Positions 42,240 through 50,445 of a DNA stretch of 54,588 nt are shown here, one piece after another. Every line of letters starts with the position of its first letter. Position 1 is the first letter of the stretch. The translations under genes and the position numbers were made by a program. This DNA comes from an uncultured Muribaculaceae bacterium (GTDB lineage: Bacteria > Bacteroidota > Bacteroidia > Bacteroidales > Muribaculaceae), in the NCBI GenBank assembly GCA_910583795.1, contig CAJTZQ010000016.1, positions 1 through 54,588 of the forward strand, given 5' to 3'. The notes under the pieces were generated by a model. That model was given only the letters and a program-made list of their open reading frames with translations, did not search any database and was not told the DNA's origin.

Positions 42240-42744
42240 ACCATTTAGAATACATAAGATAGTTTCGGGCAATTTTTTCATTCATCTCTTTGGCTTTTTC
42301 TGGTTCAACCATTTTGATGAATTTTGCTGGAGCCCCGCCCCAGAGCTCGTGAGGACCTATTTTCGTGCGGCTTAGCACTACTGAGCCGGCTGCTACAAGC
42401 GCTCCTTCTCCTACTTCTGCGTCGTCCATGACCACTGCCCCCATACCGATAAGGGCGTAATCATGAATTTTTGCTCCGTGGATCACTACATTATGTCCTA
42501 TTGAGACATCATCTCCTATCTCGATGGTAGATTTCTGATATAGGGTGTGGAGCACGCTGCCGTCTTGAATATTCACACGGTTGCCAATTTTGATTGAATT
42601 GACGTCTCCCCGGAGCACTGTGGAAAACCATACGCTGCATTCGTCGCCCATGACCACATCTCCGATTATGGCGGCATTGTCAGCAAGGAAACAATCTTTG
42701 CCGATAATTGGGGTGAATCCTCTTACAGATCTTATTATTGCCAT
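42229..42744 (-). CDS. Gamma-carbonic-anhydrase-like hexapeptide-repeat protein
   Basis: 171 residues of left-handed beta-helix (hexapeptide) repeats: FLADNAAIIGDVVMGDECSVW (in two parts), VNIQDGSVLH, SIGHNVVIHGAKIHDYALIG and a C-terminal helix (VEPEKAKEMNEKIARNYLMY). The histidines in HNVVIHG match the gamma-class metal site. Family members include true carbonic anhydrases and many of unknown activity. It resembles YrdA-type proteins more than sugar acetyltransferases. It lies 38 nt after the aminopeptidase P gene and overlaps the isomerase gene by 11 bp. Confidence 0.9.
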   Translation of the reverse strand: MAIIRSVRGFTPIIGKDCFLADNAAIIGDVVMGDECSVWFSTVLRGDVNSIKIGNRVNIQDGSVLHTLYQKSTIEIGDDVSIGHNVVIHGAKIHDYALIGMGAVVMDDAEVGEGALVAAGSVVLSRTKIGPHELWGGAPAKFIKMVEPEKAKEMNEKIARNYLMYSKWYEE

Positions 42745-42782
42745 ATTTCTTGTTTGATTTTTCTGTGTTAACAGTAATATTT

Positions 42783-44579
42783 TTATTTTGTGATAGCTTT
42801 TGTCTTTTCTTTAAGCCAATCTTGCTCTTCTTTGGAGAGAAGGGGAGAAAGACGGACATAGACTGTTTTGTGGTAGTTGTTGATCCAATCGATTTCCTCG
42901 TCTGTCATTAAAGAGGTGTCGCACAGTGTCGTGTCAAATGGGAAAAGAGTCATATTTTTAAATTGGAGAAACTCCCCGAACTCGGTAGTCTTCCAATTTT
43001 CGGTCACCACCAGATTCTCGCTCCTGATGCCATATCTTCCTTCGAGATAAAGACCGGGTTCGTTGCTGGTTATCATACCTGGCTCAAGAGCAACCGGATT
43101 TTCATTAAGACGTATGCTCTGAGGACCCTCATGGCAATTTATGAAGAACCCTACACCGTGACCTGTGCCATGGTAATAAGCTTTACCGTCGTTCCATAAG
43201 AATTGTCTGGCAAGAACATCAAGCTGGGCTCCTCGTGTGCCGGCAGGGAATTTGATTGTGGATAGTGCAATGTGTCCCTTGAGAACAAGAGTGAAGTCGT
43301 GTTTTTGTTCTTCTGTCGGTGTCCCAAGTGCGATTGTGCGTGTTATATCGGTTGTGCCGTAAGTGTATTGACCTCCGGAATCGACAAGAAGCAAACCGTT
43401 GCCTTTTATCTCCACGTCGCTTTCCTCAGTTGCTTCATAGTGCACAATTGCACCATGCTCGTTCCATCCTATAATCGGGGCAAAACTTTCATCCACGCAT
43501 GATGGGTCGGCAAGGCGCAAGGCACGAAGCCGCTTGCCGAGTTCAACCTCTGTGAGCTTGCCGGAGGGATATTCCTTTTCAACCATCATGAAAAATTTTG
43601 TGAGGGCTACTCCGTCTTTTTCCATGGCGATAGAAAGATTCGAAAGCATTGTGTCGTTTTTGATGCTCTTCAGTTTGGCTATGCCGGCTCCTCCGAAAAC
43701 CGGGGTGCAACCGATATGGTCATACACACCGCGAGCTGTCTTTTCCGGATCGATAAGCAGCCTGTTCTCTTTGGGGAGATTGCCTACAAATTCTAAGACG
43801 CTGTCATAGGGTTTGATTCCTATATTATATTTTTTGAGATGTTCAGCTACTTTGTCGGTTATTTTTTCGCTGTCTACAAACAATACTCTTTCGCTTTCTT
43901 CTACATATAAATAGGCAACGAAAATAGGTGAGAACGCAATATCGCCGGCTGTGCGAAGATTTGTAGCCCATGCAATATCGTCAAGAGAAGACAATAGGAC
44001 AGAATTTGCAAGTTCTGCCTTTACTTCGGTGAGAAGTCTTTCCATCTTGCTGTCGACAGTTTCTCCAACCACTTTTTCATCGTGTACGAACAATTGGTTT
44101 TTAGGACGCGGAGGCCTTTCAGGATAAATATAATCGAATTGAGGGAAATTGTCGTTGAATTTTATATCGTTGTCAGAGAGTTCCTGTTGGATCTGCTGAG
44201 CATAAGATACAGAAAAGGTCATACCGTCAATGCCTACAGTCTGCCCCGGATTCATGTTTTCTACAAGCCAGTCAATAAGGTTTACGGCATCAGGGCCGTC
44301 TTCTTTCATCATCGAAAACCCTGTCCCTTTGAGCTGTAGTTCTGCCTGGATAAAATATCTGGAATCTGTCCAGCAAAGTGCTTTGTCTGCTGTGATTACA
44401 GCCGTTCCGTTTGTACCGTTTACGCTCCAGAATCCTGTAAGCCATTCCCTACCTCTCCAATGGTGTGGTGGCAATTCTGATTGGTGAGGATCCGTGCCGG
44501 ATATGATAACTGCGTCGATACGGTGAGCTTTCATTGCGTCTCTCAGACGCTGAAGATATTCAAGGTTTTTCTTTCCCAT
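42783..44579 (-). CDS. Aminopeptidase P family (Xaa-Pro) metallopeptidase, long form
   Basis: About 598 residues from the ATG at 44579 (MGKKNLEYLQRLRDAMKAHRIDA); the ATG at 44654 adds 25 atypical residues. Two creatinase-N-like domains (about 1-150 and 165-310) precede the C-terminal pita-bread domain (about 310-530). Metal ligands appear in LLVDSGGQYTYGTTDITRT (two Asp), HGTGHGVGFF (His), TSNEPGLYLEG (Glu) and GIRSENLVV (Glu). It removes N-terminal residues before proline in the cytosol; no signal peptide is present. First gene of a five-gene unit running into the aminosugar genes. Confidence 0.95.
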   Translation of the reverse strand: MGKKNLEYLQRLRDAMKAHRIDAVIISGTDPHQSELPPHHWRGREWLTGFWSVNGTNGTAVITADKALCWTDSRYFIQAELQLKGTGFSMMKEDGPDAVNLIDWLVENMNPGQTVGIDGMTFSVSYAQQIQQELSDNDIKFNDNFPQFDYIYPERPPRPKNQLFVHDEKVVGETVDSKMERLLTEVKAELANSVLLSSLDDIAWATNLRTAGDIAFSPIFVAYLYVEESERVLFVDSEKITDKVAEHLKKYNIGIKPYDSVLEFVGNLPKENRLLIDPEKTARGVYDHIGCTPVFGGAGIAKLKSIKNDTMLSNLSIAMEKDGVALTKFFMMVEKEYPSGKLTEVELGKRLRALRLADPSCVDESFAPIIGWNEHGAIVHYEATEESDVEIKGNGLLLVDSGGQYTYGTTDITRTIALGTPTEEQKHDFTLVLKGHIALSTIKFPAGTRGAQLDVLARQFLWNDGKAYYHGTGHGVGFFINCHEGPQSIRLNENPVALEPGMITSNEPGLYLEGRYGIRSENLVVTENWKTTEFGEFLQFKNMTLFPFDTTLCDTSLMTDEEIDWINNYHKTVYVRLSPLLSKEEQDWLKEKTKAITK

Positions 44580-44609
44580 TTTATTATGACTATATTGGTT
44601 TTGTAAGCG

Positions 44610-44641
44610 TAAAGTTAATGAATAATATTGTTGTTGACAAA
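44610..44641 (-). promoter_or_regulatory. Promoter of the aminopeptidase P-led unit
   Basis: Minus strand: TTTG (44641-44638), 20 nt, TAACTTTA (44617-44610), one base off the -7 consensus. Transcription would begin close to 44603, about 25 nt before the ATG. The ATG at 44654 would not be in the transcript, which supports the start at 44579. Confidence 0.6.
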
Positions 44642-44881
44642 TAAATTTATTCAACTTCCTTTTATGAAAGCCTGAGGTTGTGGGATATTAAAACAATCTT
44701 CGTATTTACAGACGGGATAGATGTCGTTATTATAGAGCCAAGATAAGCCAAGATAATGGAAATTTTGGGGCATGACATTATATGTAAGGGTGAATTTGGT
44801 TCGCAAATTTGGTCAGATTGGAACAAATCGGAAATTTTATCGTATAATTCTTAAAAAGGATAAAAATTTTTATATGATTTT

Positions 44882-44912
44882 TTTGCAGATTAAAAAAGTT
44901 GTTGTAACTTTG
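44882..44912 (+). promoter_or_regulatory. Orphan promoter of a candidate small RNA
   Basis: TTTG (44882-44885), 19 nt, TAACTTTG (44905-44912): an exact promoter pointing right into a gene-free interval. The upstream part of the gap (44655-44881) is AT-rich, with a direct repeat AGCCAAGATA at about 44738-44757 and nothing else seen. Confidence 0.75.
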
Positions 44913-44918
44913 CACTGA

Positions 44919-45122
44919 ATTTGTCCGCGAATGATTTTCTCCGGTGGAAAATTCAGGAGATTTTCTGAGGCGGTAAAGAAAAATGGCAAGTCAAAAAGCT
45001 TTTAAGTAATAGTGATATAAATTGTAAGTTAGTGGTTGAGTTAGGCAAATCAGGCTTGTGAAGGTATGACAGTCTACAAAATCACAGAACGGCGGAATGT
45101 TGTGAAACAGTCTGCCGTTTTT
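44919..45122 (+). ncRNA. Candidate small RNA of about 200 nt
   Basis: Bounded by the promoter at 44882-44912 and a terminator at 45088-45122: AACGGCGGA, A, TGTT, loop GTGA, AACA, G, TCTGCCGTT, then TTT. The stem has nine outer pairs (one G-U), an A-G mismatch, four inner pairs and a GNRA tetraloop. Inside are ATTTTC/GAAAAT (about 44934-44952) and TCAG/CTGA hairpins, and TGATTTT (44932-44938) could pair with AAAATCA (45078-45084) to bring the ends together. The only ORF is eight codons (44983-45009). Architecture fits independently transcribed Bacteroidales RNAs such as the Bacteroidales-1 motif or 6S RNA; I cannot confirm either. Confidence 0.6.
45088..45122 (+). terminator. GNRA-capped intrinsic terminator of the candidate small RNA
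   Basis: AACGGCGGA (45088-45096) pairs with TCTGCCGTT (45111-45119); inner TGTT/AACA closes a GTGA tetraloop. Five consecutive T (45118-45122) end it. Confidence 0.7.
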
Positions 45123-45157
45123 GATTTTATGCCATATGGCATAAAATCAAAAACGGC
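45114..45157. repeat. Perfect 44-bp palindrome overlapping the small-RNA terminator
   Basis: Two 22-base arms meet with no spacer at CCAT|ATGG (45135/45136). The outer bases are GCCGTTTTTGATTTT and its complement. Its left arm shares 45114-45122 with the terminator at 45088-45122, so the two hairpins cannot form together in one RNA. Confidence 0.85.
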
Positions 45158-45182
45158 TTAAGTATCAATGGTTCAGTGTGTG

Positions 45183-45237
45183 AAAAACGATACAACGCTC
45201 TGTTCCTTTTAAGTGCAGGGCATTGTATCGTTTTTTT
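45183..45237. terminator. Long bidirectional terminator
   Basis: AAAAACGATACAA (45183-45195) pairs with TTGTATCGTTTTT (45223-45235); inside, GCTCTG (45197-45202) pairs with CAGGGC (45216-45221). Seven T end the plus strand and five T the minus strand. It can stop both the rightward RNA and the leftward GlmU-like transcript, whose stop is at 45284. Confidence 0.82.
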
Positions 45238-45283
45238 AAGTGGTCACCGGAAATTTTCGGTGCTTGGCTTCTTAAGGTTCGGT

Positions 45284-46489
45284 TTATGCTTTGAATTTTG
45301 ATGCCACTTCGTATATTTTTTCATAAATTCTGCGGTCGGAATCATCAAGAATGACGTTTCGCCTGATTAATACCCTTTCAGCAACCTGTAAAAATTTTTT
45401 TACGGGTACATTGCTGAATCCTCCCGTTGGGCTGCCTTCGCTGAAGCTCGGCACAAACACTCGAGGAAATCCAGCTCCGTATAAATTTACGCTGACTCCG
45501 AGCACAGTCGCGGTGTTAAGCATGCAGTTTACTCCAATTTTTGTGTGATCCCCTATGATGGGTCCGCAGAATTGTAGGTCTGTGCGCATGAAGGTGTGGG
45601 AATGATAGTTCCACACTCTGATTTTTGAGTAATCATTTTTAAGGTTTGAGGCGTTGACTCCGGCGCCGATGTTGCACCATTCCCCGATCACCGCGTTTCC
45701 AAGGTAGCCGTCGTGGGCTTTGTTGCTGAACCCGAACATTACGGCATTATCTATTTCGCCTCCAACTTTGCAATATGGACCGAATGTGCATCCTCCATAT
45801 ATCTTTGACCCCATCCTGATTTTGGCTCTTTCGCAAAGTACAAGAGGTCCGCGAACCGAGCTGCCTTCCATTATTTCGGCATCTTTCCCAATATATACCG
45901 GTCCGTCTTTAAGATTAATGATTGCAGCTTCCACCTTGGCACCCTCTTCGATAAATAGCAATTCTCTTCCTGATTCATCAGTGAAATTGCCGATCACGAT
46001 ATTTGTGTCTCCGAGTGGCATTGATTTGCGCCCGGCTGTAAGACGGAAAAAGTCATTGTTGATTTCTTCAGCATTCCTGAGAAACACATCAAAGGCATAT
46101 CTTATTCTTCTTATTGTTGCATCTATGGTTTTAATGGAGAAGTTGGAAGAGAGAAAATCCGAATACTTGCCTTTGAAAGCGATCGGCTCGTCGCCATCTA
46201 AAATTGCCTGATTATGTCCGAGCGAGTTTATCTCCTTAATTATATATGGATCGGGGAGGAGTGAGCCTGCGATTAGAGTTACCTCCTCTGTGTCGGAAGG
46301 CCCGTCTCCGAATTTTTCTCTAAGATACTCCACGGGTAAATATCCGTAATTGCCGGGAAGCATGGATTCCCATTTCTCTCGAATGGTCTGGATTCCTACT
46401 CTGAAGTCGGAGATGGGACGTGTAAAGCTTAAGGGGAGCAGGTTTTCATGACTGCTTTGGGTGTCGAATAAGAATATGTTGCTTTGCAT
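45284..46489 (-). CDS. GlmU-like sugar nucleotidyltransferase/acyltransferase family protein
   Basis: 401 residues. The N-terminal half (about 1-180, NIFLFDTQSSHENLLPLSFTRPISDFRVG) is a divergent nucleotidyltransferase-like domain lacking the clear LxxGxGTRL loop of true GlmU. The C-terminal half (about 190-350) is a left-handed beta-helix with hexapeptides (VYIGKDAEIMEGSSVRGPLVLCERAKI in parts: VYIGKDAEIMEGS, VRGPLVLCERAKI) and IGEWCNIGAGVNASNLKNDYSKI, like bifunctional sugar-1-phosphate enzymes. The substrate is uncertain. It is annotated in Bacteroidales as a GlmU-family or putative sugar nucleotidyltransferase. Own promoter (46555-46585) and terminator (45183-45237). Confidence 0.85.
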   Translation of the reverse strand: MQSNIFLFDTQSSHENLLPLSFTRPISDFRVGIQTIREKWESMLPGNYGYLPVEYLREKFGDGPSDTEEVTLIAGSLLPDPYIIKEINSLGHNQAILDGDEPIAFKGKYSDFLSSNFSIKTIDATIRRIRYAFDVFLRNAEEINNDFFRLTAGRKSMPLGDTNIVIGNFTDESGRELLFIEEGAKVEAAIINLKDGPVYIGKDAEIMEGSSVRGPLVLCERAKIRMGSKIYGGCTFGPYCKVGGEIDNAVMFGFSNKAHDGYLGNAVIGEWCNIGAGVNASNLKNDYSKIRVWNYHSHTFMRTDLQFCGPIIGDHTKIGVNCMLNTATVLGVSVNLYGAGFPRVFVPSFSEGSPTGGFSNVPVKKFLQVAERVLIRRNVILDDSDRRIYEKIYEVASKFKA

Positions 46490-46554
46490 ATGAGATTCTT
46501 GAAAGAATTAAGAGTTTACTGAATTTGTGTTTGCGCACATTTAGTATAACTGTG

Positions 46555-46585
46555 CAAAAGTAACATATTTTAAGAATTCAACAAA
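46555..46585 (-). promoter_or_regulatory. Promoter of the GlmU-like gene
   Basis: Minus strand: TTTG (46585-46582), 19 nt, TACTTTTG (46562-46555). It is divergent from the rpsL promoter 125 bp to the right. Confidence 0.75.
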
Positions 46586-46709
46586 TAATTAATTGTTAAA
46601 AACTCTTTAATTTTGGCAATCGGTATTTTGAAACAGCATTAAAATGTGGCGTCAGAAATATGGTTGAATGTTAATAAATAAAATTTTTTGAATAAAAAGA
46701 TGTGTAAAG

Positions 46710-46741
46710 TTTGTGTAATAGGCTAATTTTCATTATCTTTG
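46710..46741 (+). promoter_or_regulatory. Promoter of the ribosomal-protein (str/S10) operon
   Basis: TTTG (46710-46713), 20 nt, TATCTTTG (46734-46741). A leader of about 140 nt (46749-46888) precedes rpsL; I see no strong hairpin or known ribosomal-protein binding site in it. Confidence 0.78.
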
Positions 46742-46888
46742 CAAAGTTTTTGGAGTCTAAGTCATGACATATGTATCTAATCTGCTGGGCATCAGTGGTT
46801 TGATATGTATAAAAGTGCTTTGTGGCGAAGGCTTGAAATCGACAGAAACGAGTTATAAATAAACAATATCAATTTTTAGAGACTAAGA

Positions 46889-47272
46889 ATGCCAACGATT
46901 CAGCAATTAGTAAGAAAAGGACGCGTGGCTCTCGAAGAAAAGAGCAAATCGCCAGCCTTGGATTCATGTCCTCAGCGCCGTGGCGTGTGTGTGCGTGTTT
47001 ACACCACCACTCCCAAAAAGCCTAATTCGGCTATGCGTAAAGTGGCGCGTGTGCGTCTGACCAACGGCAAGGAGGTTAACTCCTATATTCCGGGCGAGGG
47101 TCACAACCTTCAGGAACACTCAATCGTGATGGTGCGCGGCGGTCGTGTCAAAGACCTTCCGGGTGTGCGTTATCACATCGTGCGCGGTACGCTTGATACA
47201 GCAGGTGTGCAGGGTCGCACTCAGCGTCGTTCCAAATATGGAGCCAAGCGTCCAAAAGCCGCAAAGAAGTAA
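46889..47272 (+). CDS. rpsL: 30S ribosomal protein S12
   Basis: 127 residues. Decoding-centre protein with TTPKKPNSAMRK (Lys43, Lys44) and RGGRVKDLPGVRYH (Lys88); the residues usually changed in streptomycin resistance are of the sensitive type. First gene of a twelve-gene block; 147 nt separate it from rpsG. Confidence 0.98.
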   Translation: MPTIQQLVRKGRVALEEKSKSPALDSCPQRRGVCVRVYTTTPKKPNSAMRKVARVRLTNGKEVNSYIPGEGHNLQEHSIVMVRGGRVKDLPGVRYHIVRGTLDTAGVQGRTQRRSKYGAKRPKAAKK

Positions 47273-47419
47273 TAGTTAGGACACATTGCTTCGGCACCAG
47301 CAAACATTAACCATGTTTTTGATTGTCTGGAGGGCTTGATGGTTGAGTAAACGGCGGCAAGAGAGCCGACGTTGAAGATTTTCAAAAGCAACCGCAACAA
47401 AAACACTAAACAAACAAAA

Positions 47420-47896
47420 ATGAGAAAAGCTAAACCAAAGAAAAGGGTGATACTGCCCGATCCCGTGTTCCACGATGTCAGAGTGTCTAAATTTGTGAAC
47501 CACCTGATGTATGACGGAAAGAAGAACACGGCATATACCATTTTCTACACGGCATTGGAGACCGTGAAGGCCAAAATGCCCAACGAGGAGAATAGCGCGC
47601 TTGAAATCTGGAAGAAAGCTCTCGAAAATGTTACTCCTCAGGTGGAGGTGAAGTCACGCCGCGTGGGCGGTGCCACCTTCCAGGTTCCTACAGAAATCAG
47701 AGCCGACCGTAAGGAATCAATATCAATGAAAAATCTTATCATCTATGCACGTAAGCGTGGTGGCAAGACAATGGCTGACAAGCTTGCCGCTGAGATCGTA
47801 GACGCCTTCAATGACCAGGGCGGTGCCTTCAAGAGAAAAGAAGACATGCACCGTATGGCAGAGGCTAACCGCGCTTTCGCACATTTCAGATTTTAA
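47420..47896 (+). CDS. rpsG: 30S ribosomal protein S7
   Basis: 158 residues from the ATG at 47420 (MRKAKPKKRVILPDP), the family-standard start; an upstream in-frame codon at 47372 gives 16 unneeded residues. S7 nucleates assembly of the 30S head. Signatures include KFVNHLMYDGKKNTAY, VEVKSRRVGGATFQVPTEI and KRKEDMHRMAEANRAFAHFR. It is 17 nt before fusA. Confidence 0.98.
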   Translation: MRKAKPKKRVILPDPVFHDVRVSKFVNHLMYDGKKNTAYTIFYTALETVKAKMPNEENSALEIWKKALENVTPQVEVKSRRVGGATFQVPTEIRADRKESISMKNLIIYARKRGGKTMADKLAAEIVDAFNDQGGAFKRKEDMHRMAEANRAFAHFRF

Positions 47897-47913
47897 TATT
47901 GATATTTTAAATC

Positions 47914-50037
47914 ATGGCTAAACACGACGATCTTAATTTGACCAGAAATATCGGTATCATGGCTCACATCGATGCCGGCAAAACCACCACGTCCGAGCGT
48001 ATCCTTTTCTACACCGGTCTTACTCACAAGATTGGTGAGGTTCACGACGGTGCGGCTACAATGGACTGGATGGAACAGGAGCAGGAGCGCGGTATTACCA
48101 TTACCTCTGCTGCCACCACAACTTTCTGGAACTATCAAGGAAATAAATATAAAATCAACCTGATCGACACTCCGGGGCACGTTGACTTCACTGTGGAAGT
48201 TGAACGTTCACTCCGTGTGCTTGACGGCGCTGTGGCTGCTTTTTGTGCGGTAGGTGGTGTCGAGCCTCAGAGTGAAACCGTTTGGCGTCAGGCTGACAAA
48301 TATAATGTTCCGCGTATCGGTTATGTCAACAAGATGGACCGTTCGGGCGCGAACTTTTTCGAGGTTGTCCGCCAGGTGCGTGAAGTGCTCGGCGCAACTC
48401 CGCTTCCGATTCAGATCCCAATCGGTGCTGAAGAGACTTTCAAAGGCGTAGTAGACCTTGTGCAGATGAAGGCAATCTTCTGGCACGACGAGACTATGGG
48501 TGCTGAATATACTGTCGACGAAATTCCCGCAAATCTTGTTGAGGAGGCCGAGGAATGGCGCGACAAAATGCTTGAGACACTCGCTGAGTTTGACGAGGTT
48601 CTCATGGAGAAGTATTTCGATGATCCTTCTACTATTTCAGTAGACGAAATCAAGGCTGCAATCCGTAAGGCAACCCTCGCAATGGAGGTTAACCCGATGA
48701 TCTGTGGCTCTTCATTCAAGAATAAAGGCGTACAGACACTTCTTGACGCAGTCTGCGCATATCTTCCTTCACCTGAAGATTCAGGCGTGGTTGAGGGTCA
48801 TGCAGTAGGCGATCCCGATGAAGTAGAGACTCGTGAGCCGAGCCCTGAAGCTCCTATGTGTGCTCTCGCGTTCAAGATAGCAACCGACCCGTATGTAGGT
48901 CGTCTTTGCTTCTTCCGTGTATATTCAGGCGAGATCCAGTCAGGTAGCTACGTGCTTAATAGCCGCAGCGGCAAGAAAGAGAGAATCTCACGCCTGTTCC
49001 AGATGCATTCAAACAAACAGAATCCTAAGGAAATGATCGGTTGTGGTGATATCGGCGCAGGCGTAGGCTTCAAAGATATCCGCACAGGCGACACACTCTG
49101 TGATGAAAACGCTCCCATCGTTCTCGAGTCAATGGAATTCCCTGATCCCGTTATCGGTATCGCAGTAGAACCTAAGACTCAGAAAGACCTTGACAAGCTT
49201 GGCGTAGGCCTTCAGAAACTTGCAGAAGAAGACCCGACGTTCCGTGTCGAGACAAATGAGGAGACCGGTCAGACCGTCATCAGCGGTATGGGTGAGCTTC
49301 ACCTTGACATCATTATCGACCGTCTCCGCCGTGAGTTCAAGGTAGAATGTAATCAGGGTCGTCCTCAGGTTACTTACAAGGAGGCAATCACCAAGCCTGT
49401 TGAGCTCCGTGAGGTGTTCAAAAAGCAGACAGGTGGTCGCGGTAAGTTTGCAGACATCATTGTCCGCATCGAACCGGCTGACGAAGATTTCGAAGGCAGC
49501 CTCCAGTTTATCGACGAGGTTAAGGGTGGTAACGTTCCTAAGGAATACATACCTTCAGTACAGAAGGGCTTCCAGACAGCTATGAAGAACGGTGTGCTTG
49601 CCGGATATCCTGTAGAGCGTCTGAAAGTGACTCTCCTTGACGGTAGCTTCCACCCCGTAGACTCAGACCAGCTTTCATTCGAGCTTTGTGCAATCCAGGC
49701 ATTCAAGAAGGGTAGCGAAAAGGCAGGTCCTGTTCTTATGGAGCCTATCATGAAGATCGAGGTTGTGACTCCAGAGGAGTCAATGGGCGATGTGATCGGC
49801 GACCTTAACAAACGTCGCGGACAGGTGGAAGGTATGGAGACAAGCCGCAGCGGTGCGCGTATCGTTAAGGCTAAGGCTCCGCTTGCCGAAATGTTCGGTT
49901 ATGTCACTGCCCTCCGTACCATCACATCAGGACGTGCAACCAGCACTATGTCGTTCAGCCACTATTCCGAAGTGAGCAGCTCAATCGCTAAGAATGTTCT
50001 CACCGAGGTTCAGGGCAGAGTTGATCTATTGAAATAA
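47914..50037 (+). CDS. fusA: Elongation factor G
   Basis: 707 residues. GTPase that drives tRNA-mRNA translocation and, with RRF, ribosome recycling. G1 is AHIDAGKT (17-24); G2/G3 appear as RGITITSAATT and DTPGHVDF; G4 as NKMD. Domains II-V follow at normal length. It is the full-length translocase copy of the str operon. Next to it there is no tuf gene, the usual situation in Bacteroidota. Confidence 0.98.
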   Translation: MAKHDDLNLTRNIGIMAHIDAGKTTTSERILFYTGLTHKIGEVHDGAATMDWMEQEQERGITITSAATTTFWNYQGNKYKINLIDTPGHVDFTVEVERSLRVLDGAVAAFCAVGGVEPQSETVWRQADKYNVPRIGYVNKMDRSGANFFEVVRQVREVLGATPLPIQIPIGAEETFKGVVDLVQMKAIFWHDETMGAEYTVDEIPANLVEEAEEWRDKMLETLAEFDEVLMEKYFDDPSTISVDEIKAAIRKATLAMEVNPMICGSSFKNKGVQTLLDAVCAYLPSPEDSGVVEGHAVGDPDEVETREPSPEAPMCALAFKIATDPYVGRLCFFRVYSGEIQSGSYVLNSRSGKKERISRLFQMHSNKQNPKEMIGCGDIGAGVGFKDIRTGDTLCDENAPIVLESMEFPDPVIGIAVEPKTQKDLDKLGVGLQKLAEEDPTFRVETNEETGQTVISGMGELHLDIIIDRLRREFKVECNQGRPQVTYKEAITKPVELREVFKKQTGGRGKFADIIVRIEPADEDFEGSLQFIDEVKGGNVPKEYIPSVQKGFQTAMKNGVLAGYPVERLKVTLLDGSFHPVDSDQLSFELCAIQAFKKGSEKAGPVLMEPIMKIEVVTPEESMGDVIGDLNKRRGQVEGMETSRSGARIVKAKAPLAEMFGYVTALRTITSGRATSTMSFSHYSEVSSSIAKNVLTEVQGRVDLLK

Positions 50038-50055
50038 TAAAGACACAATTCTAAT

Positions 50056-50361
50056 ATGAATCAAAAAATCAGAATCAAACTCAAATCTTACGATCACAAT
50101 CTTGTCGACAAATCGGCAGAGAAGATCGTGAAGACGGTTAAATCGACTGGTGCAGTGGTAAGCGGTCCAATTCCCTTGCCAACCCACAAGCGTATCTTCA
50201 CCGTCAACCGCTCAACCTTCGTAAACAAGAAGAGCCGTGAGCAGTTCCAGCTTTCATCATTCCAGCGTCTTATTGACATCTACAGCTCAACATCAAAGAC
50301 TGTAGACGCTCTGATGAAGCTCGAACTCCCCAGCGGTGTAGACGTAAGCATCAAAGTCTGA
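50056..50361 (+). CDS. rpsJ: 30S ribosomal protein S10
   Basis: 101 residues: MNQKIRIKLKSYDHNLVDKSAEKIVKTV, then GPIPLPTHKRIFTVNRSTFVNKKSREQF (in two parts) and a C terminus of LPSGVDVSIKV. A 30S head protein, also the NusE subunit of antitermination complexes. It follows fusA by 18 nt. Confidence 0.98.
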   Translation: MNQKIRIKLKSYDHNLVDKSAEKIVKTVKSTGAVVSGPIPLPTHKRIFTVNRSTFVNKKSREQFQLSSFQRLIDIYSSTSKTVDALMKLELPSGVDVSIKV

Positions 50362-50374
50362 AAATAAGATCTGT

Positions 50375-50389
50375 CCCCCTTTAAGGGGG
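50375..50389 (+). repeat. C5/G5 mini-hairpin between rpsJ and rplC
   Basis: CCCCCTTTAAGGGGG can form a five-pair GC stem with a 5-nt loop, 13 nt after the rpsJ stop. No T-run follows, so it should not terminate; it may pause RNA polymerase or mark an RNA-processing point. The gap to rplC is 84 nt. Confidence 0.55.
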
Positions 50390-50445
50390 GCAGGTTAGTT
50401 CAGGAAACATATTATAACAACAATCCAATAAAATCAAAGTAAGAA

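Noticed and set aside
44983..45009. Eight-codon ORF in the candidate small RNA, considered as a leader peptide or tmRNA tag
   Set aside because: The sequence lacks tmRNA tag features (no ALAA-type ending) and tRNA-like ends; a codon stretch of this length arises readily by chance.
45114..45157. dif/XerCD site, considered because a Xer recombinase is nearby
   Set aside because: dif sites have two imperfect 11-bp arms around a 6-bp centre; this is a perfect zero-spacer 44-bp palindrome.
50362..50445. S10/L4-type autoregulatory leader before rplC
   Set aside because: Only a 5-bp GC mini-hairpin is visible, between rpsJ and rplC rather than before rpsJ; nothing resembles the enterobacterial L4 target.
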